Positions 53,961-62,206 of a DNA stretch of 64,000 bases are shown one piece after another. The stretch's first letter is position 1. Each line of letters starts with the position of its first letter. Both the position numbers and the translations under genes were made by a program. This DNA comes from Endomicrobiales bacterium (GTDB taxonomy: Bacteria; Elusimicrobiota; Endomicrobiia; Endomicrobiales; JAFGGC01): contig JAFGGC010000025.1 of NCBI GenBank assembly GCA_016930715.1, positions 1 to 64,000 on the forward strand, given 5' to 3'. The notes below the pieces were generated by a model. It saw only the letters and a list, made by a program, of their open reading frames with translations, did not search any database and was not told the DNA's origin.

Positions 53961-53996
53961 CTTCTATTATCGTGTCAAAGACTGCTAAGGTTCAGT

Positions 53997-54200
53997 TTAA
54001 GCTTTCTGCACGTTCGAGGCCTTCGGACCCTTATCGGAATCGATGACGTCGAACTCCACCGCGTCGCCTTCCGCCAGAGATTTGAAACCCTCGCCCTGGA
54101 TGGAAGAAAAATGCACGAACACGTCGCCGCTTCCGTCATCCTTGGCTATGAAACCGTAACCCTTCTGGTCATTGAACCACTTGACTTTTCCGCGTACCAT
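53997..54200 (-). CDS. cspA: cold-shock domain protein
   Basis: 67 residues, one OB-fold cold-shock domain. RNA-binding motifs RNP1 KGYGFIAKD and RNP2 VFVHFS are intact. It acts as an RNA chaperone. It has its own promoter, an approximately 80-nt structured leader (typical of cold-shock genes) with AGGTGA before the ATG, and its own terminator, so it is a single-gene unit. Confidence 0.95.
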   Translation of the reverse strand: MVRGKVKWFNDQKGYGFIAKDDGSGDVFVHFSSIQGEGFKSLAEGDAVEFDVIDSDKGPKASNVQKA

Positions 54201-54254
54201 TTCGCTGCTTCACCTGCCCTTTTACTCCGCTTTTTTCGCGGGTTTAATAACGAA

Positions 54255-54269
54255 CCGGGCCGAGCCCGG
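54255..54269 (-). promoter_or_regulatory. hairpin in the cspA leader
   Basis: CCGGGC (54255-54260) pairs with GCCCGG (54264-54269) around a 3-nt loop near the 5' end of the predicted cspA transcript. It may contribute to mRNA stability or temperature response. Confidence 0.45.
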
Positions 54270-54280
54270 ACTCGCACGAC

Positions 54281-54309
54281 ATTTTATATCAACCGCATTT
54301 AATTTTCAA
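54281..54309 (-). promoter_or_regulatory. cspA promoter
   Basis: TTGAAA (54309-54304), 17-nt spacer, TAAAAT (54286-54281) on the minus strand, between the lplA-like stop and cspA. TATAAA two bases upstream is an alternative -10 with 15-nt spacing. Confidence 0.55.
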
Positions 54310-54323
54310 TACTTATCGTTTAT

Positions 54324-55013
54324 TCAAAATTTCCTGTTCCACGCGGGGTCATGGTACTTTTCCCGCCTAAGCTGCCCGGCACTTTCCGATTCCCTTTTGG
54401 TGGGATTCTGCTTCGTCAAATCCGCCCCGAGGACGTTCCGGAAACCGTTCATTATGCGCTGTACCATTTCTTCTACATTGAATTTTTTATCGAAGTGTAT
54501 CGAACCCTGCTGCAGTAGCGTCCTGCCGCGCCTCCTCTGGCAGGAGCCGAGCACTTTTTTTCCGGAAGCAACAAGATCATGCGGAAAGAAGCTCTCGACG
54601 CACAGGGCCCCCTTCCGGCTCTTCAGATCCCTGCCAGGACCCGCGAAATCCACTTGCTCGCCCATTTCCTCGAACGCTTTTTTCACCGCCGTGTGTATTA
54701 TCTCGTAAGTCTTGAGCTGGTCATAAACGAAAGGACAATCCTTGCTGTTGGCGATAAAGGAGTATGACAGATCCCTGTCGTGCACGACCGACAATCCGCC
54801 CGTCATCCTTCTGGTGACGGGCAGCTTCATGCGGGCGAACTCCTCGTACTTTTGAAAATACCCAATCGTGACGCACTTCGCATTCCACGTGTAGAGCCTC
54901 AACGTCGCCGGCGTGCTGTCATTTTCGCTCTTCGCAATGAAAAGCGCTTCATCCATTGCCATGTTTTCCGGGCCGTCGCCCCGCTCCGAAAGGATAAACC
55001 TTAAAGTCTTCAT
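54324..55013 (-). CDS. lipoate-protein ligase / octanoyltransferase family protein
   Basis: 229 residues, BPL/LplA/LipB fold. Motifs: NMAMDEAL at the N-terminus, RRMTGGLSVVHDRDLSYSF (usually RRxTGGGAVxHD), a Cys in ALCVESFF where LipM-type octanoyltransferases keep their nucleophile, and the lysine motif ASGKKVLGSCQRRR. It attaches lipoate or octanoate to E2 or GcvH domains. LplA lacks this Cys, so LipM-like octanoyl transfer is favoured. The ATG overlaps the alkyltransferase stop by 4 bp. Confidence 0.8.
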   Translation of the reverse strand: MKTLRFILSERGDGPENMAMDEALFIAKSENDSTPATLRLYTWNAKCVTIGYFQKYEEFARMKLPVTRRMTGGLSVVHDRDLSYSFIANSKDCPFVYDQLKTYEIIHTAVKKAFEEMGEQVDFAGPGRDLKSRKGALCVESFFPHDLVASGKKVLGSCQRRRGRTLLQQGSIHFDKKFNVEEMVQRIMNGFRNVLGADLTKQNPTKRESESAGQLRREKYHDPAWNRKF

Positions 55014-55312
55014 TGCTTTTCCTTTTTAAGCAGTTGTTTCTTCCTTTTTATTCCGCCTTTCGCGGAATACCCTCCGAGGGAACCGTCGGAACTGACAACC
55101 CTGTGGCACGGAACAAATGGCGCGAAAGGGTTTTTTTTCAGCGCCTGTCCTACCGCCCTCGCCGCACCGGGTTTTCCGACGCGCCTGGCTATCTGGCCGT
55201 AAGTCGCGGTACTCCCCTTGGGGATTTTAAGGCATTCAAGCCACACCTGACGGCAGAATTTTGGGTATTTGAAAAATTTTTTTCTGATAGGATAAGGAAG
55301 GTTAACGGTCAT
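55010..55312 (-). CDS. small MGMT/Ogt-like alkyltransferase domain
   Basis: 100 residues covering only the DNA-binding and active-site half of O6-alkylguanine-DNA alkyltransferase. Helix-turn-helix region STATYGQIARRVGKPGAARAVGQAL and active site PCHRVV with Cys69 retained. Alkyltransferase-like (ATL) proteins of this size usually have Trp instead of Cys, so this one could still be a suicide repair enzyme. Its ATG overlaps the lytic transglycosylase stop by 11 bp. Confidence 0.85.
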   Translation of the reverse strand: MTVNLPYPIRKKFFKYPKFCRQVWLECLKIPKGSTATYGQIARRVGKPGAARAVGQALKKNPFAPFVPCHRVVSSDGSLGGYSAKGGIKRKKQLLKKEKQ

Positions 55313-56051
55313 TGTAAATGTTCAGGCGGCCCTCTTCGTCCACGAAGGTATAAATCTCTTTGTTCCCCTTGTACTGCCTGTAATACCTGTTTATTTTTCT
55401 GATGTATTCCCTCGTCTCCCTGTAGGGCGGAACGGAATTGTAACGCCTTACTGCCCCCGGCCCGGCGTTATAGGCGGCAAGCGCAAGCTCCGTGTCTCCG
55501 TTGAAAAGATCCAGCATGTCGCTGAGGTATCTCGTACCACCCCGAATATTCTGTTCGGGATCGAACATCTCTTCAACTTCAAGGACCCTGGCCGTCCGTG
55601 GCATCAACTGCATGAGCCCGCACGCTCCCTTGCACGAAACGTCACAATTATTGAAGTTTGATTCAGCTTTTATCACGGCTTTGACTAGCGCGGGGTCAAT
55701 ACTGTTCCTTTTGGCTTCCCTGTTTATTATGTGGTCGTACGGGCTGGCTTTCCTGACGGCAGAACCGCCCCTTCCGGGCGTTACCTTGTAAGAAGACAAG
55801 AACCTTTCACTCACCCGGTCCGTGGTCGAATGTATCCTGACCTTTTTTATCTCTTCCCTCTCGAACTTTATCGAACCGTTTTTCATCGTCACCCAGCAGC
55901 TGCCGTCCGGATTTTTCACGATGTCGCCTTCCAGCACGCTGCCGTTGGACAGCACGACCTTTCCGGTCATACCGAAGGCTGGCGCGGCAAACACCGCCAC
56001 AAAGACCAGGACCTTGAAACCGCGCGTGAAATCAAACATTGAACGTCGCAT
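55302..56051 (-). CDS. lytic transglycosylase, SLT family
   Basis: 249 residues. A signal peptide (hydrophobic about 13-27), a small N-terminal beta domain (GKVVLSNGSVLEGDIVKN, as in envelope SH3-like modules) and an SLT domain from about 103: IDPALVKAVIKAESNFN with the catalytic Glu, GACGLMQLMPRTA, and LALAAYNAGPGAV. It cleaves peptidoglycan to make 1,6-anhydroMurNAc ends. The start overlaps the HD-GYP gene by about 20 bp. MFDFTRG at 56039 is an alternative start. Confidence 0.9.
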   Translation of the reverse strand: MRRSMFDFTRGFKVLVFVAVFAAPAFGMTGKVVLSNGSVLEGDIVKNPDGSCWVTMKNGSIKFEREEIKKVRIHSTTDRVSERFLSSYKVTPGRGGSAVRKASPYDHIINREAKRNSIDPALVKAVIKAESNFNNCDVSCKGACGLMQLMPRTARVLEVEEMFDPEQNIRGGTRYLSDMLDLFNGDTELALAAYNAGPGAVRRYNSVPPYRETREYIRKINRYYRQYKGNKEIYTFVDEEGRLNIYNDR

Positions 56052-57276
56052 TGTTCGCCTGCTCCTGCGCCTTTACCGGTTCAACCGGTTCCTGTTTCGC
56101 CATCATACCCATCGACGCCCTCTTCTGGAAAACCTTCAGGAAAGCGTCAACGACCCTGGGATGAAACTGTTTGCCCCTGTTACGCCTTATTTCCTCGACT
56201 GCCTCCGCCAGGGTAAGCGCCTTGCGGTAAGGCCTGTCCGTGGTCATCGCGTCAAACGCGTCCGCCACCGCTATTATGGAAGCCGCGAGAGGTATCTTTT
56301 CGCCCGAAAGCTTGAACGGGTATCCCCGGCCGTCATATCTCTCGTGGTGGTACTTGACCCCCAACAAGACGTCCTTGAACTCGTTTATGGGGTTCAGTAT
56401 CTCGACACCCATCATCGGATGCTGTTTTATCGACTCCTTTTCCTTCATACTCAGCGGTTTTTTCTTGTTGAGGACTTTTTCCGGTATTCCGATCTTGCCG
56501 ATGTCGTGCATCAGCGCCGCAGTGCGGAGGTTGTCTTCGAAAACCCGCATGTCGCCGACATCGGCCGTGTCGAGGTTCCTTGCTATCTCGATGGAATACC
56601 TCACGACCCGTTCCGTGTGGCCCTTGGTGTACTTGTCCTTGGCCTCTATCGCCGTCGCGAGCGCTATAACCGTGTTCAGGAACAACCTCTTGTTTATCTC
56701 GAGCTGCTTGTTCAGGTCTTCGAAGAGCCACGCGTTCTGCATGGCCATGACCACGTCCGAAGCAAGCACCGAAAGGAAACCAAGCTCGTCTTTCCTGAAG
56801 GCAGTCTTGTTTATCTTCTCCCCAATGAACAGCACGCCTATCAGGTTGTGCCTGTAGAAACCCGGGACGAAAGCTTTCGCCTGGTAGTACGAAAACTCGT
56901 TTTTAAGGTCTTCCAGATATTTGCGCATTTCGCCGGCTTTTCTGCCGCCGTATTTTTTCTGCAGGTAATGCACGTTGTTATACAGAAGGAAGTCCTGCTT
57001 GATGCTTTTCAGGTTCTTGTCCGTGAAATACTTTATGAGCGGGTTATCAAGCTTTACTTTTGTGAATCCCACGGGGACCTTTATCCCCTTTTTGCCGCGG
57101 GAGATCTTGACTATGTATTCGCCGCTGTTCTTGTCAAGGAGCAGTATCCCGGCGTGCCTCACAGGAATGTTGCGCATTATGGTACGCACTATCAGACGGG
57201 CAAGGGTGTCAACCCGGCGGACAAGTATCATCTGACGCGCGGCTTTCTCCAGATCGCTTTTAAAATTCCTTCCCAC
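56032..57276 (-). CDS. GAF-HD-GYP cyclic-di-GMP phosphodiesterase-like protein
   Basis: 414 residues from the GTG at 57276, preferred because AAGGAG lies nine bases before it; a TTG at 57306 overlapping the REC stop would add ten residues. GAF domain (about 10-210, with LIGVLFIGEKINK) followed by an HD-GYP domain with HTERVVRYS, HDIGKIGIP, HHERYDGRGYP and DAFDAMTTDRPYR, all metal- and substrate-binding signatures intact. Predicted to hydrolyse c-di-GMP. The GAF resembles that of the kinase upstream (LLGEKINQ). Together with the separate REC gene it looks like a split RpfG with an added GAF. Confidence 0.9.
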   Translation of the reverse strand: MGRNFKSDLEKAARQMILVRRVDTLARLIVRTIMRNIPVRHAGILLLDKNSGEYIVKISRGKKGIKVPVGFTKVKLDNPLIKYFTDKNLKSIKQDFLLYNNVHYLQKKYGGRKAGEMRKYLEDLKNEFSYYQAKAFVPGFYRHNLIGVLFIGEKINKTAFRKDELGFLSVLASDVVMAMQNAWLFEDLNKQLEINKRLFLNTVIALATAIEAKDKYTKGHTERVVRYSIEIARNLDTADVGDMRVFEDNLRTAALMHDIGKIGIPEKVLNKKKPLSMKEKESIKQHPMMGVEILNPINEFKDVLLGVKYHHERYDGRGYPFKLSGEKIPLAASIIAVADAFDAMTTDRPYRKALTLAEAVEEIRRNRGKQFHPRVVDAFLKVFQKRASMGMMAKQEPVEPVKAQEQANNATFNV

Positions 57277-57302
57277 CGGCAAAAGCTCCTTTTGGTTCTG
57301 CT

Positions 57303-57674
57303 TCAACCCTTTAGTACGTACTTCTCTATTTTTTCCTTCAGATCCCTGAGATCGAGGGGCTTCGAGATATAGTCGATAGCGCCGAGCGCCTTTGCCCGTT
57401 CCCTGGGTTCCTTCTCCGGGCTTCCCGCGATTATGATTACCTTCGCCTCCGGATCCTCTTGTTTGATGCGCTTTAAAACCTTGAACCCGTCGATGCCCTC
57501 CATGTGTATGTCAAGGAAGACACAGTCGATCTTATCCTTGTCATAAAGGGCCAGCGCTTCCTCGCCGGAAGTAGCTATCGTGCTTGCTATCTTCATCCTC
57601 TTTAGGAAGTTCTGCATGAAGCTTACTATTTCTTCTTCGTCGTCAACTACCAGGATGTGCGTTCCTTTAGCCAT
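57303..57674 (-). CDS. single-domain response regulator beside the HD-GYP gene
   Basis: 123 residues, REC only. Asp11-Asp12, phospho-acceptor Asp55 (VFLDIHMEG) and Lys105 are present, but the conserved Thr/Ser before the Gly/Ala (IIAGS, residue 83) is Ala, which may change how phosphorylation is read out. It is 1 bp after the kinase stop and abuts the HD-GYP gene, so kinase, REC and HD-GYP are likely one phosphorelay. Confidence 0.9.
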   Translation of the reverse strand: MAKGTHILVVDDEEEIVSFMQNFLKRMKIASTIATSGEEALALYDKDKIDCVFLDIHMEGIDGFKVLKRIKQEDPEAKVIIIAGSPEKEPRERAKALGAIDYISKPLDLRDLKEKIEKYVLKG

Positions 57675-57675
57675 T

Positions 57676-59850
57676 TTATATTACCCCGTCTATAGTTTTC
57701 CCTCCGACTATCTTTTTGGGAAGCTGAATCGTGAAAGCCGTCCCTTCCCCGAAGCTTGACTCGAACCATATCTTCCCCCGATGGTTCTCCTCTATCATTC
57801 TCTTGACCACGTACATCCCTATCCCTGTTCCGGATTTCGTGGATGACTTTGTCGTGAAGAATGGCGCGAATATCTTGTGTTTGTTCTCCGGTTTTATCCC
57901 CATACCGTTGTCTTCTATCCTTATTTGAGATGTCAATGAATCCTGAGACACCGTGAGCTTGACCGCCGGGCTGAATTTCTTCAGATCGTCATCGTTCATT
58001 CCGTCGATTTTCTCCTGTATCGCCTCGTAAGCGTTGTCCAGTATGTTATACACCGTTTCCATTACCTGCGCCTTGACGCCGTAGATTATATCGTTTGAAA
58101 GTTTTTCAATTGCAAGCGGATATTTCGTTAGCCCGTGTTTTATCTTCAAAAGTTCCAGGGAAAGGTCTATAACCTCGTCCAGGAAGAAGTTCGAGCACAG
58201 CGTTTCCTTTGCTTCCACGCGGGCATAGTTCAGTATCCCTTTCACGATTCCGTCGGTCCGCTTCACGTTGTTTATTATCGAATCCGATATTTTCGCCAAA
58301 TACTCGAAGGTCTTCTTGAAATCCTGGTTGTTTTCTATCACGTCCTGATGATTCGACGTGAAATTCTCGATCTCAAACCGAAGTTCCCCCGAAACCATCG
58401 AGAAATGGTTCAGCCGGTTGTTTATCTGGTGCGCCACACCTTCCGCCAACCCGCCGATCGAGGCTAGCTTTTCCGCCGCGAAGATCTTTTCCTGCGCCTT
58501 GGCGAACTCCTCCACGAACAGGCAGTTCTCTATCGCCATCGACGTCTGGCGCGAGAGTATATTAAAAACATTAATATCGTCAATCGAATATGCTTTTTGA
58601 TTAATTTTTTCACCAAGCAACATAAAACCCAATGACGAATCTTCGTAAAAGGACGGCACCACCAGCGACACGTGCATCGGAAAATTGATGGTCTTTACCA
58701 CGTCGTGAGGTATTTCTTCGTAAAGGAATGGTTCTCGGTGCTTTTTCACGAACTCTACAAACGGGTTTTTTAAAGGAAATATGAAATCGTCGACTATCTT
58801 TTTATTCGACCTTATGGCCCTTAACCTGTAAAATCCATTCTCCCTGTCTTCTAGAAACAATGCAGCATACTCTATTTTAACTGATTTTGTCACTATCCTC
58901 ACGATAAGATTTAGAAGCTTGCCTAGATTATGTTCCTTCGTCATACCGCTGGCCGCCTGAATGAGTATCTTCTGATACCTCCTCTGCTCTGCAAGAATAA
59001 GGTCTTCAGCTTTTCTTTGAAGCAATCTGTATCCGAGTGGGCCAAGTGTCGCAAATATCACGGCGTAAGTTGTTGAAAGCAGCCATGAATTTGTGTAATA
59101 TCCAACAAAAAATGGCACTCCAAGGACAAGCGCGTAAAGAGTCAGAAATATTCCGAGACGTGTCACTATAACTTGTATTGATAATAAACGGTATTTAATT
59201 ATGGCGTATGAAATGAATATAACATATGCGGAAACCAGTCCATTTAAAATCGGAGGTATGGGGATATTATACCAGAGAAAATAATTTGTGGACCCCCCGA
59301 CATATCCTAATAACGTTCCGAACATAATACTTGATATCTGGTTATGTAGAACACCGACGGTTATCGTCCAATGCTTTGCAATAACTATGAAAGCATATAT
59401 TACATACGACAAATAGTATATTACTCCGACATGAAATCCCACGCCTCCTATAGGCCAAAACGCAAACAACATCTTCTGCTCTACACCTGTCACGAAATAT
59501 TCTGTATATACCGTTGTCGATATGACGATACTCAATAAATAACCTATGTAAATAACATTCTTCTTTTCCTTAAGTACGCCCAAAAATGCACTGATAAAAT
59601 GCAAAAATGTTACTGGCATAAATAATACACCTATCATACATGTTCTTACCAAATAGTCAGCAAGTTTTAAGTTATTTACAGTCATCATCCACAAACAATA
59701 GAAAAATGACCACCATGCAATTGAAAGACAAAAAAGTGTGAACGTTATGTTCTTAGTATTCTTTCTGTCCCTTGTAAGCACAAACATACCAAGCAAGAAA
59801 GAAGTGAGGAAGTTTATTGCGGCTGAATAAATGTAATATTTTATTCCCAT
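57676..59850 (-). CDS. 7TM-sensor GAF histidine kinase
   Basis: 724 residues. About eight hydrophobic helices in residues 1-275 (histidine-kinase 7TM-type sensor), GAF domain about 295-450, dimerisation/H-box with His474 (GLAEGVAHQINNRLN), N-box NILDNAYEAI, and G-boxes DNGMGIKPENK and GTGIGMYVVKRM. Membrane-embedded sensors of this layout suit hydrophobic ligands; that is inference. The N-terminal half is AT-rich (17/60 G+C in the line at 59581) whereas the kinase core resembles the flanks. Three bp separate it from the methyltransferase. Confidence 0.88.
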   Translation of the reverse strand: MGIKYYIYSAAINFLTSFLLGMFVLTRDRKNTKNITFTLFCLSIAWWSFFYCLWMMTVNNLKLADYLVRTCMIGVLFMPVTFLHFISAFLGVLKEKKNVIYIGYLLSIVISTTVYTEYFVTGVEQKMLFAFWPIGGVGFHVGVIYYLSYVIYAFIVIAKHWTITVGVLHNQISSIMFGTLLGYVGGSTNYFLWYNIPIPPILNGLVSAYVIFISYAIIKYRLLSIQVIVTRLGIFLTLYALVLGVPFFVGYYTNSWLLSTTYAVIFATLGPLGYRLLQRKAEDLILAEQRRYQKILIQAASGMTKEHNLGKLLNLIVRIVTKSVKIEYAALFLEDRENGFYRLRAIRSNKKIVDDFIFPLKNPFVEFVKKHREPFLYEEIPHDVVKTINFPMHVSLVVPSFYEDSSLGFMLLGEKINQKAYSIDDINVFNILSRQTSMAIENCLFVEEFAKAQEKIFAAEKLASIGGLAEGVAHQINNRLNHFSMVSGELRFEIENFTSNHQDVIENNQDFKKTFEYLAKISDSIINNVKRTDGIVKGILNYARVEAKETLCSNFFLDEVIDLSLELLKIKHGLTKYPLAIEKLSNDIIYGVKAQVMETVYNILDNAYEAIQEKIDGMNDDDLKKFSPAVKLTVSQDSLTSQIRIEDNGMGIKPENKHKIFAPFFTTKSSTKSGTGIGMYVVKRMIEENHRGKIWFESSFGEGTAFTIQLPKKIVGGKTIDGVI

Positions 59851-59853
59851 AAT

Positions 59854-60960
59854 TTACAGAAGCTTGTGCGCTTTGACCTTTTTAGTTAGTATCAAATAGA
59901 ATATGTCTTCCGTCTTGATCCATTGAAGCTCAAGCTTATACTTTCTGTCGACATCAATATTGTTGTCCCTTAGCAGGCAAAGAATATCATGCAGGTTTCT
60001 ATGCACGAACACCCAGTTACAGAACCAGTCCGGCGATACAAAATTCCATATATCAAAATCCTTATAGCTTACTACAAATTTACCTCCTGGATTTAGGATA
60101 CCCATGCAAAAGATTATGAACTCAATCAATATATTGCTCGGCAAATAGTCTGCTACCCCTATGTTATAAATGAGATCTTTTTTTCCAAAAACACTGGCAA
60201 AATGCTCCTTTTTATTGGATATATTCCGTATGCTCTCCTTCTTGAATCCAAATCTGACTTTTCTATTCCTATATTTTCCTAAATATCGTCTTGCATAATC
60301 CAAGGCAAGGTCGTCCTGATCTACGTTTGTGCAATTCAGCATACCTGAATATTCTTTGTGGAATCCTTTTTCAAAATATGTTCTGAGTATCCTGGCTCCA
60401 CCGCAACCTATATCAAGCATTTCAATCCGCGGCTTTTTAGTTTTATTTACGAAATCCCTCATTATTTCGACCATCTTATCGCGCCTGTGTCGCACAGACA
60501 CTACGCTATCGACTGACAAAAGATAATTGTCAAGATATTGACCTATTCCTTTCGACAATATTCTATTATCATACATCATTTCAAGCATTTTAAAATCCCC
60601 TGGATACCCTCTTGGTTTTTCTGAAGCCCACTTCATTATACAACTATGCTTCGTCACTTCCTTAATTACTTCCCTGAATTTCCTTTTAATTTCCTTTATT
60701 AGTAACCTTGTCTTCAAACCTTTCCTTTCTATTTTTTTCTCAAGTTCCCTTCCTTTAAAAACGACATGATCACATCTCTCATTAATCTGTCTTTGAAGAT
60801 ATTTGGGCCTCATTTTATACTTTTTATATACCTGCTTAATACCTTCAATAAATCCTACTACATCTTTTAAAAAAAATCCTGCAACAAGCTCCCTCTGCTT
60901 GCTGTTTTCAGTAAGTTCCATAATTGAATTGATCGCAACTTCCATTATTGACCTTTCCAT
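59854..60960 (-). CDS. PhcB-like SAM-dependent methyltransferase
   Basis: 368 residues. The basic helical N-terminus (1-110) leads into SEKPRGYPGDFKMLEMMYDN (118-123 GYPGDF), matching the GYAGDYEMM hallmark of PhcB-like enzymes, then SVRHRRDKMVEIM (usually AVRxRR) and SAM motif I MLDIGCGGAR (181-190). PhcB of Ralstonia makes 3-hydroxy fatty acid methyl esters as a quorum signal. The gene is very AT-rich (about a third G+C in sampled lines at 60181 and 60841 against about a half in neighbours). It is 10 bp after a ketosynthase and 3 bp before a histidine kinase, like phcB beside phcS. The product is inferred. Confidence 0.72.
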   Translation of the reverse strand: MERSIMEVAINSIMELTENSKQRELVAGFFLKDVVGFIEGIKQVYKKYKMRPKYLQRQINERCDHVVFKGRELEKKIERKGLKTRLLIKEIKRKFREVIKEVTKHSCIMKWASEKPRGYPGDFKMLEMMYDNRILSKGIGQYLDNYLLSVDSVVSVRHRRDKMVEIMRDFVNKTKKPRIEMLDIGCGGARILRTYFEKGFHKEYSGMLNCTNVDQDDLALDYARRYLGKYRNRKVRFGFKKESIRNISNKKEHFASVFGKKDLIYNIGVADYLPSNILIEFIIFCMGILNPGGKFVVSYKDFDIWNFVSPDWFCNWVFVHRNLHDILCLLRDNNIDVDRKYKLELQWIKTEDIFYLILTKKVKAHKLL

Positions 60961-60970
60961 TTACCCTCCA

Positions 60971-62173
60971 TTATATGGCCTGCAGTACCACGCAGCAGTT
61001 ATTGCCGCCAAAGGCGAAGCCATTGTTTATTGCGGCATCTACTTCCTGTTTCCTTGCGGAATTCGGCACGCAATCTATCCCGCATTCGGGATCGGGCGTT
61101 TCGAAATTAACGGTGGGAGGTATCACCCCGTCGCGCATGGCAAGACAGCATGATATTGCCTCGATTGCCGAAGCCGCACCCATCGTGTGGCCTATCATAG
61201 ATTTTATGGAGCTGACAGGAACTTTTTTCCCGTGTTCCCCGAACACGTCAATTATCGCCTGTGATTCGTTTTTATCGTTCGCCACCGTGCCGGTTCCGTG
61301 AGCGCTGATATAGTCGATATCCGCACCCGAAAGCCCTGAATCCTCAAGAGCTTTTTTCATTGCTTTTGCCACGCCTTCTCTTTTCGGTATCGTCATATTG
61401 TAGGCGTCCGACGACATTCCATAGCCGGATATCTCGCAGTACATTTTGGCATTTCTTCTTTCTGCGTGTTCGGCGCTTTCCAAAATCAATATCCCGGCCC
61501 CTTCGCCGAGCAGCATTCCCTTCCTGTTTTTGTCAAATGGCGCGCACTTTTCAGGCGCCATCGCGTACAGCCGCTGAAATCCCTGAAAACCTATCCTCGA
61601 CAGTGATTCCGTGCCGCCTACTATAGCTGTTTCAATTTCCCCTTTCTTTATCAGGTCATATCCATAACCCAAAGCGAAATTTCCCGCGCCGCAGGCGTTA
61701 GGCACCAGAAGGCTCATACCCTTGACTCCGAAATAATAGCCGACGTTCCTGACGATTGAAATGGGCAGGACATTGAGTATGGATTTTGTTTCCAACCCCT
61801 TATACCTTTTTTCGATAGCGTTGCGGGATGAATAATCAATTTCGCTGTCTTCTGGCAACGTGGTGCCTATTATTACGGCCGTCCTGTGCTTGCGATTGTC
61901 TCCGAACTCCGCGTCATCAAGCGCCATTTTCGTGGCCGCGATGGCGAACTGCGACGCCCTACCGAAATGCTTTGAGAGTTTTTTCGGCATGAACCGCGAA
62001 GGGTCAAAATCCCTTATTTCTCCGGCAAAGTGCCTGTTGTATTTCGACGTATCGAACATGGACACTTTGTTTATTCCTGATTTTCCGGCAATCAGGTTCT
62101 GCCAGAAAACGTCCGTGCCGATTCCGATAGAAGAAACGACCCCCAATCCTGTCACGACGACTCTATTATCCAT
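60971..62173 (-). CDS. beta-ketoacyl-ACP synthase (FabF-like)
   Basis: 400 residues, thiolase-fold KS. Catalytic Cys161 (PNACGAGNF), His292 (SAHGTGT), Lys324 and His329 (SIKSMIGHTMGAASA) are intact, so it should condense malonyl-ACP. The sequence around the Cys (NACGAGNF rather than TACATS) differs from housekeeping FabF and is closer to KS of specialised acyl pathways. It lies between a FadL-like gene and the PhcB-like methyltransferase, which suggests a dedicated acyl product. Confidence 0.85.
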   Translation of the reverse strand: MDNRVVVTGLGVVSSIGIGTDVFWQNLIAGKSGINKVSMFDTSKYNRHFAGEIRDFDPSRFMPKKLSKHFGRASQFAIAATKMALDDAEFGDNRKHRTAVIIGTTLPEDSEIDYSSRNAIEKRYKGLETKSILNVLPISIVRNVGYYFGVKGMSLLVPNACGAGNFALGYGYDLIKKGEIETAIVGGTESLSRIGFQGFQRLYAMAPEKCAPFDKNRKGMLLGEGAGILILESAEHAERRNAKMYCEISGYGMSSDAYNMTIPKREGVAKAMKKALEDSGLSGADIDYISAHGTGTVANDKNESQAIIDVFGEHGKKVPVSSIKSMIGHTMGAASAIEAISCCLAMRDGVIPPTVNFETPDPECGIDCVPNSARKQEVDAAINNGFAFGGNNCCVVLQAI

Positions 62174-62206
62174 ATTTGATCTTTCTTTATACCAAAATAC
62201 CCGTAA

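Noticed and set aside
55822..57372. Long plus-strand open frame (516 codons) across the HD-GYP gene
   Set aside because: Antisense shadow of a gene with intact HD-GYP motifs; its translation shows no domain or signal peptide.
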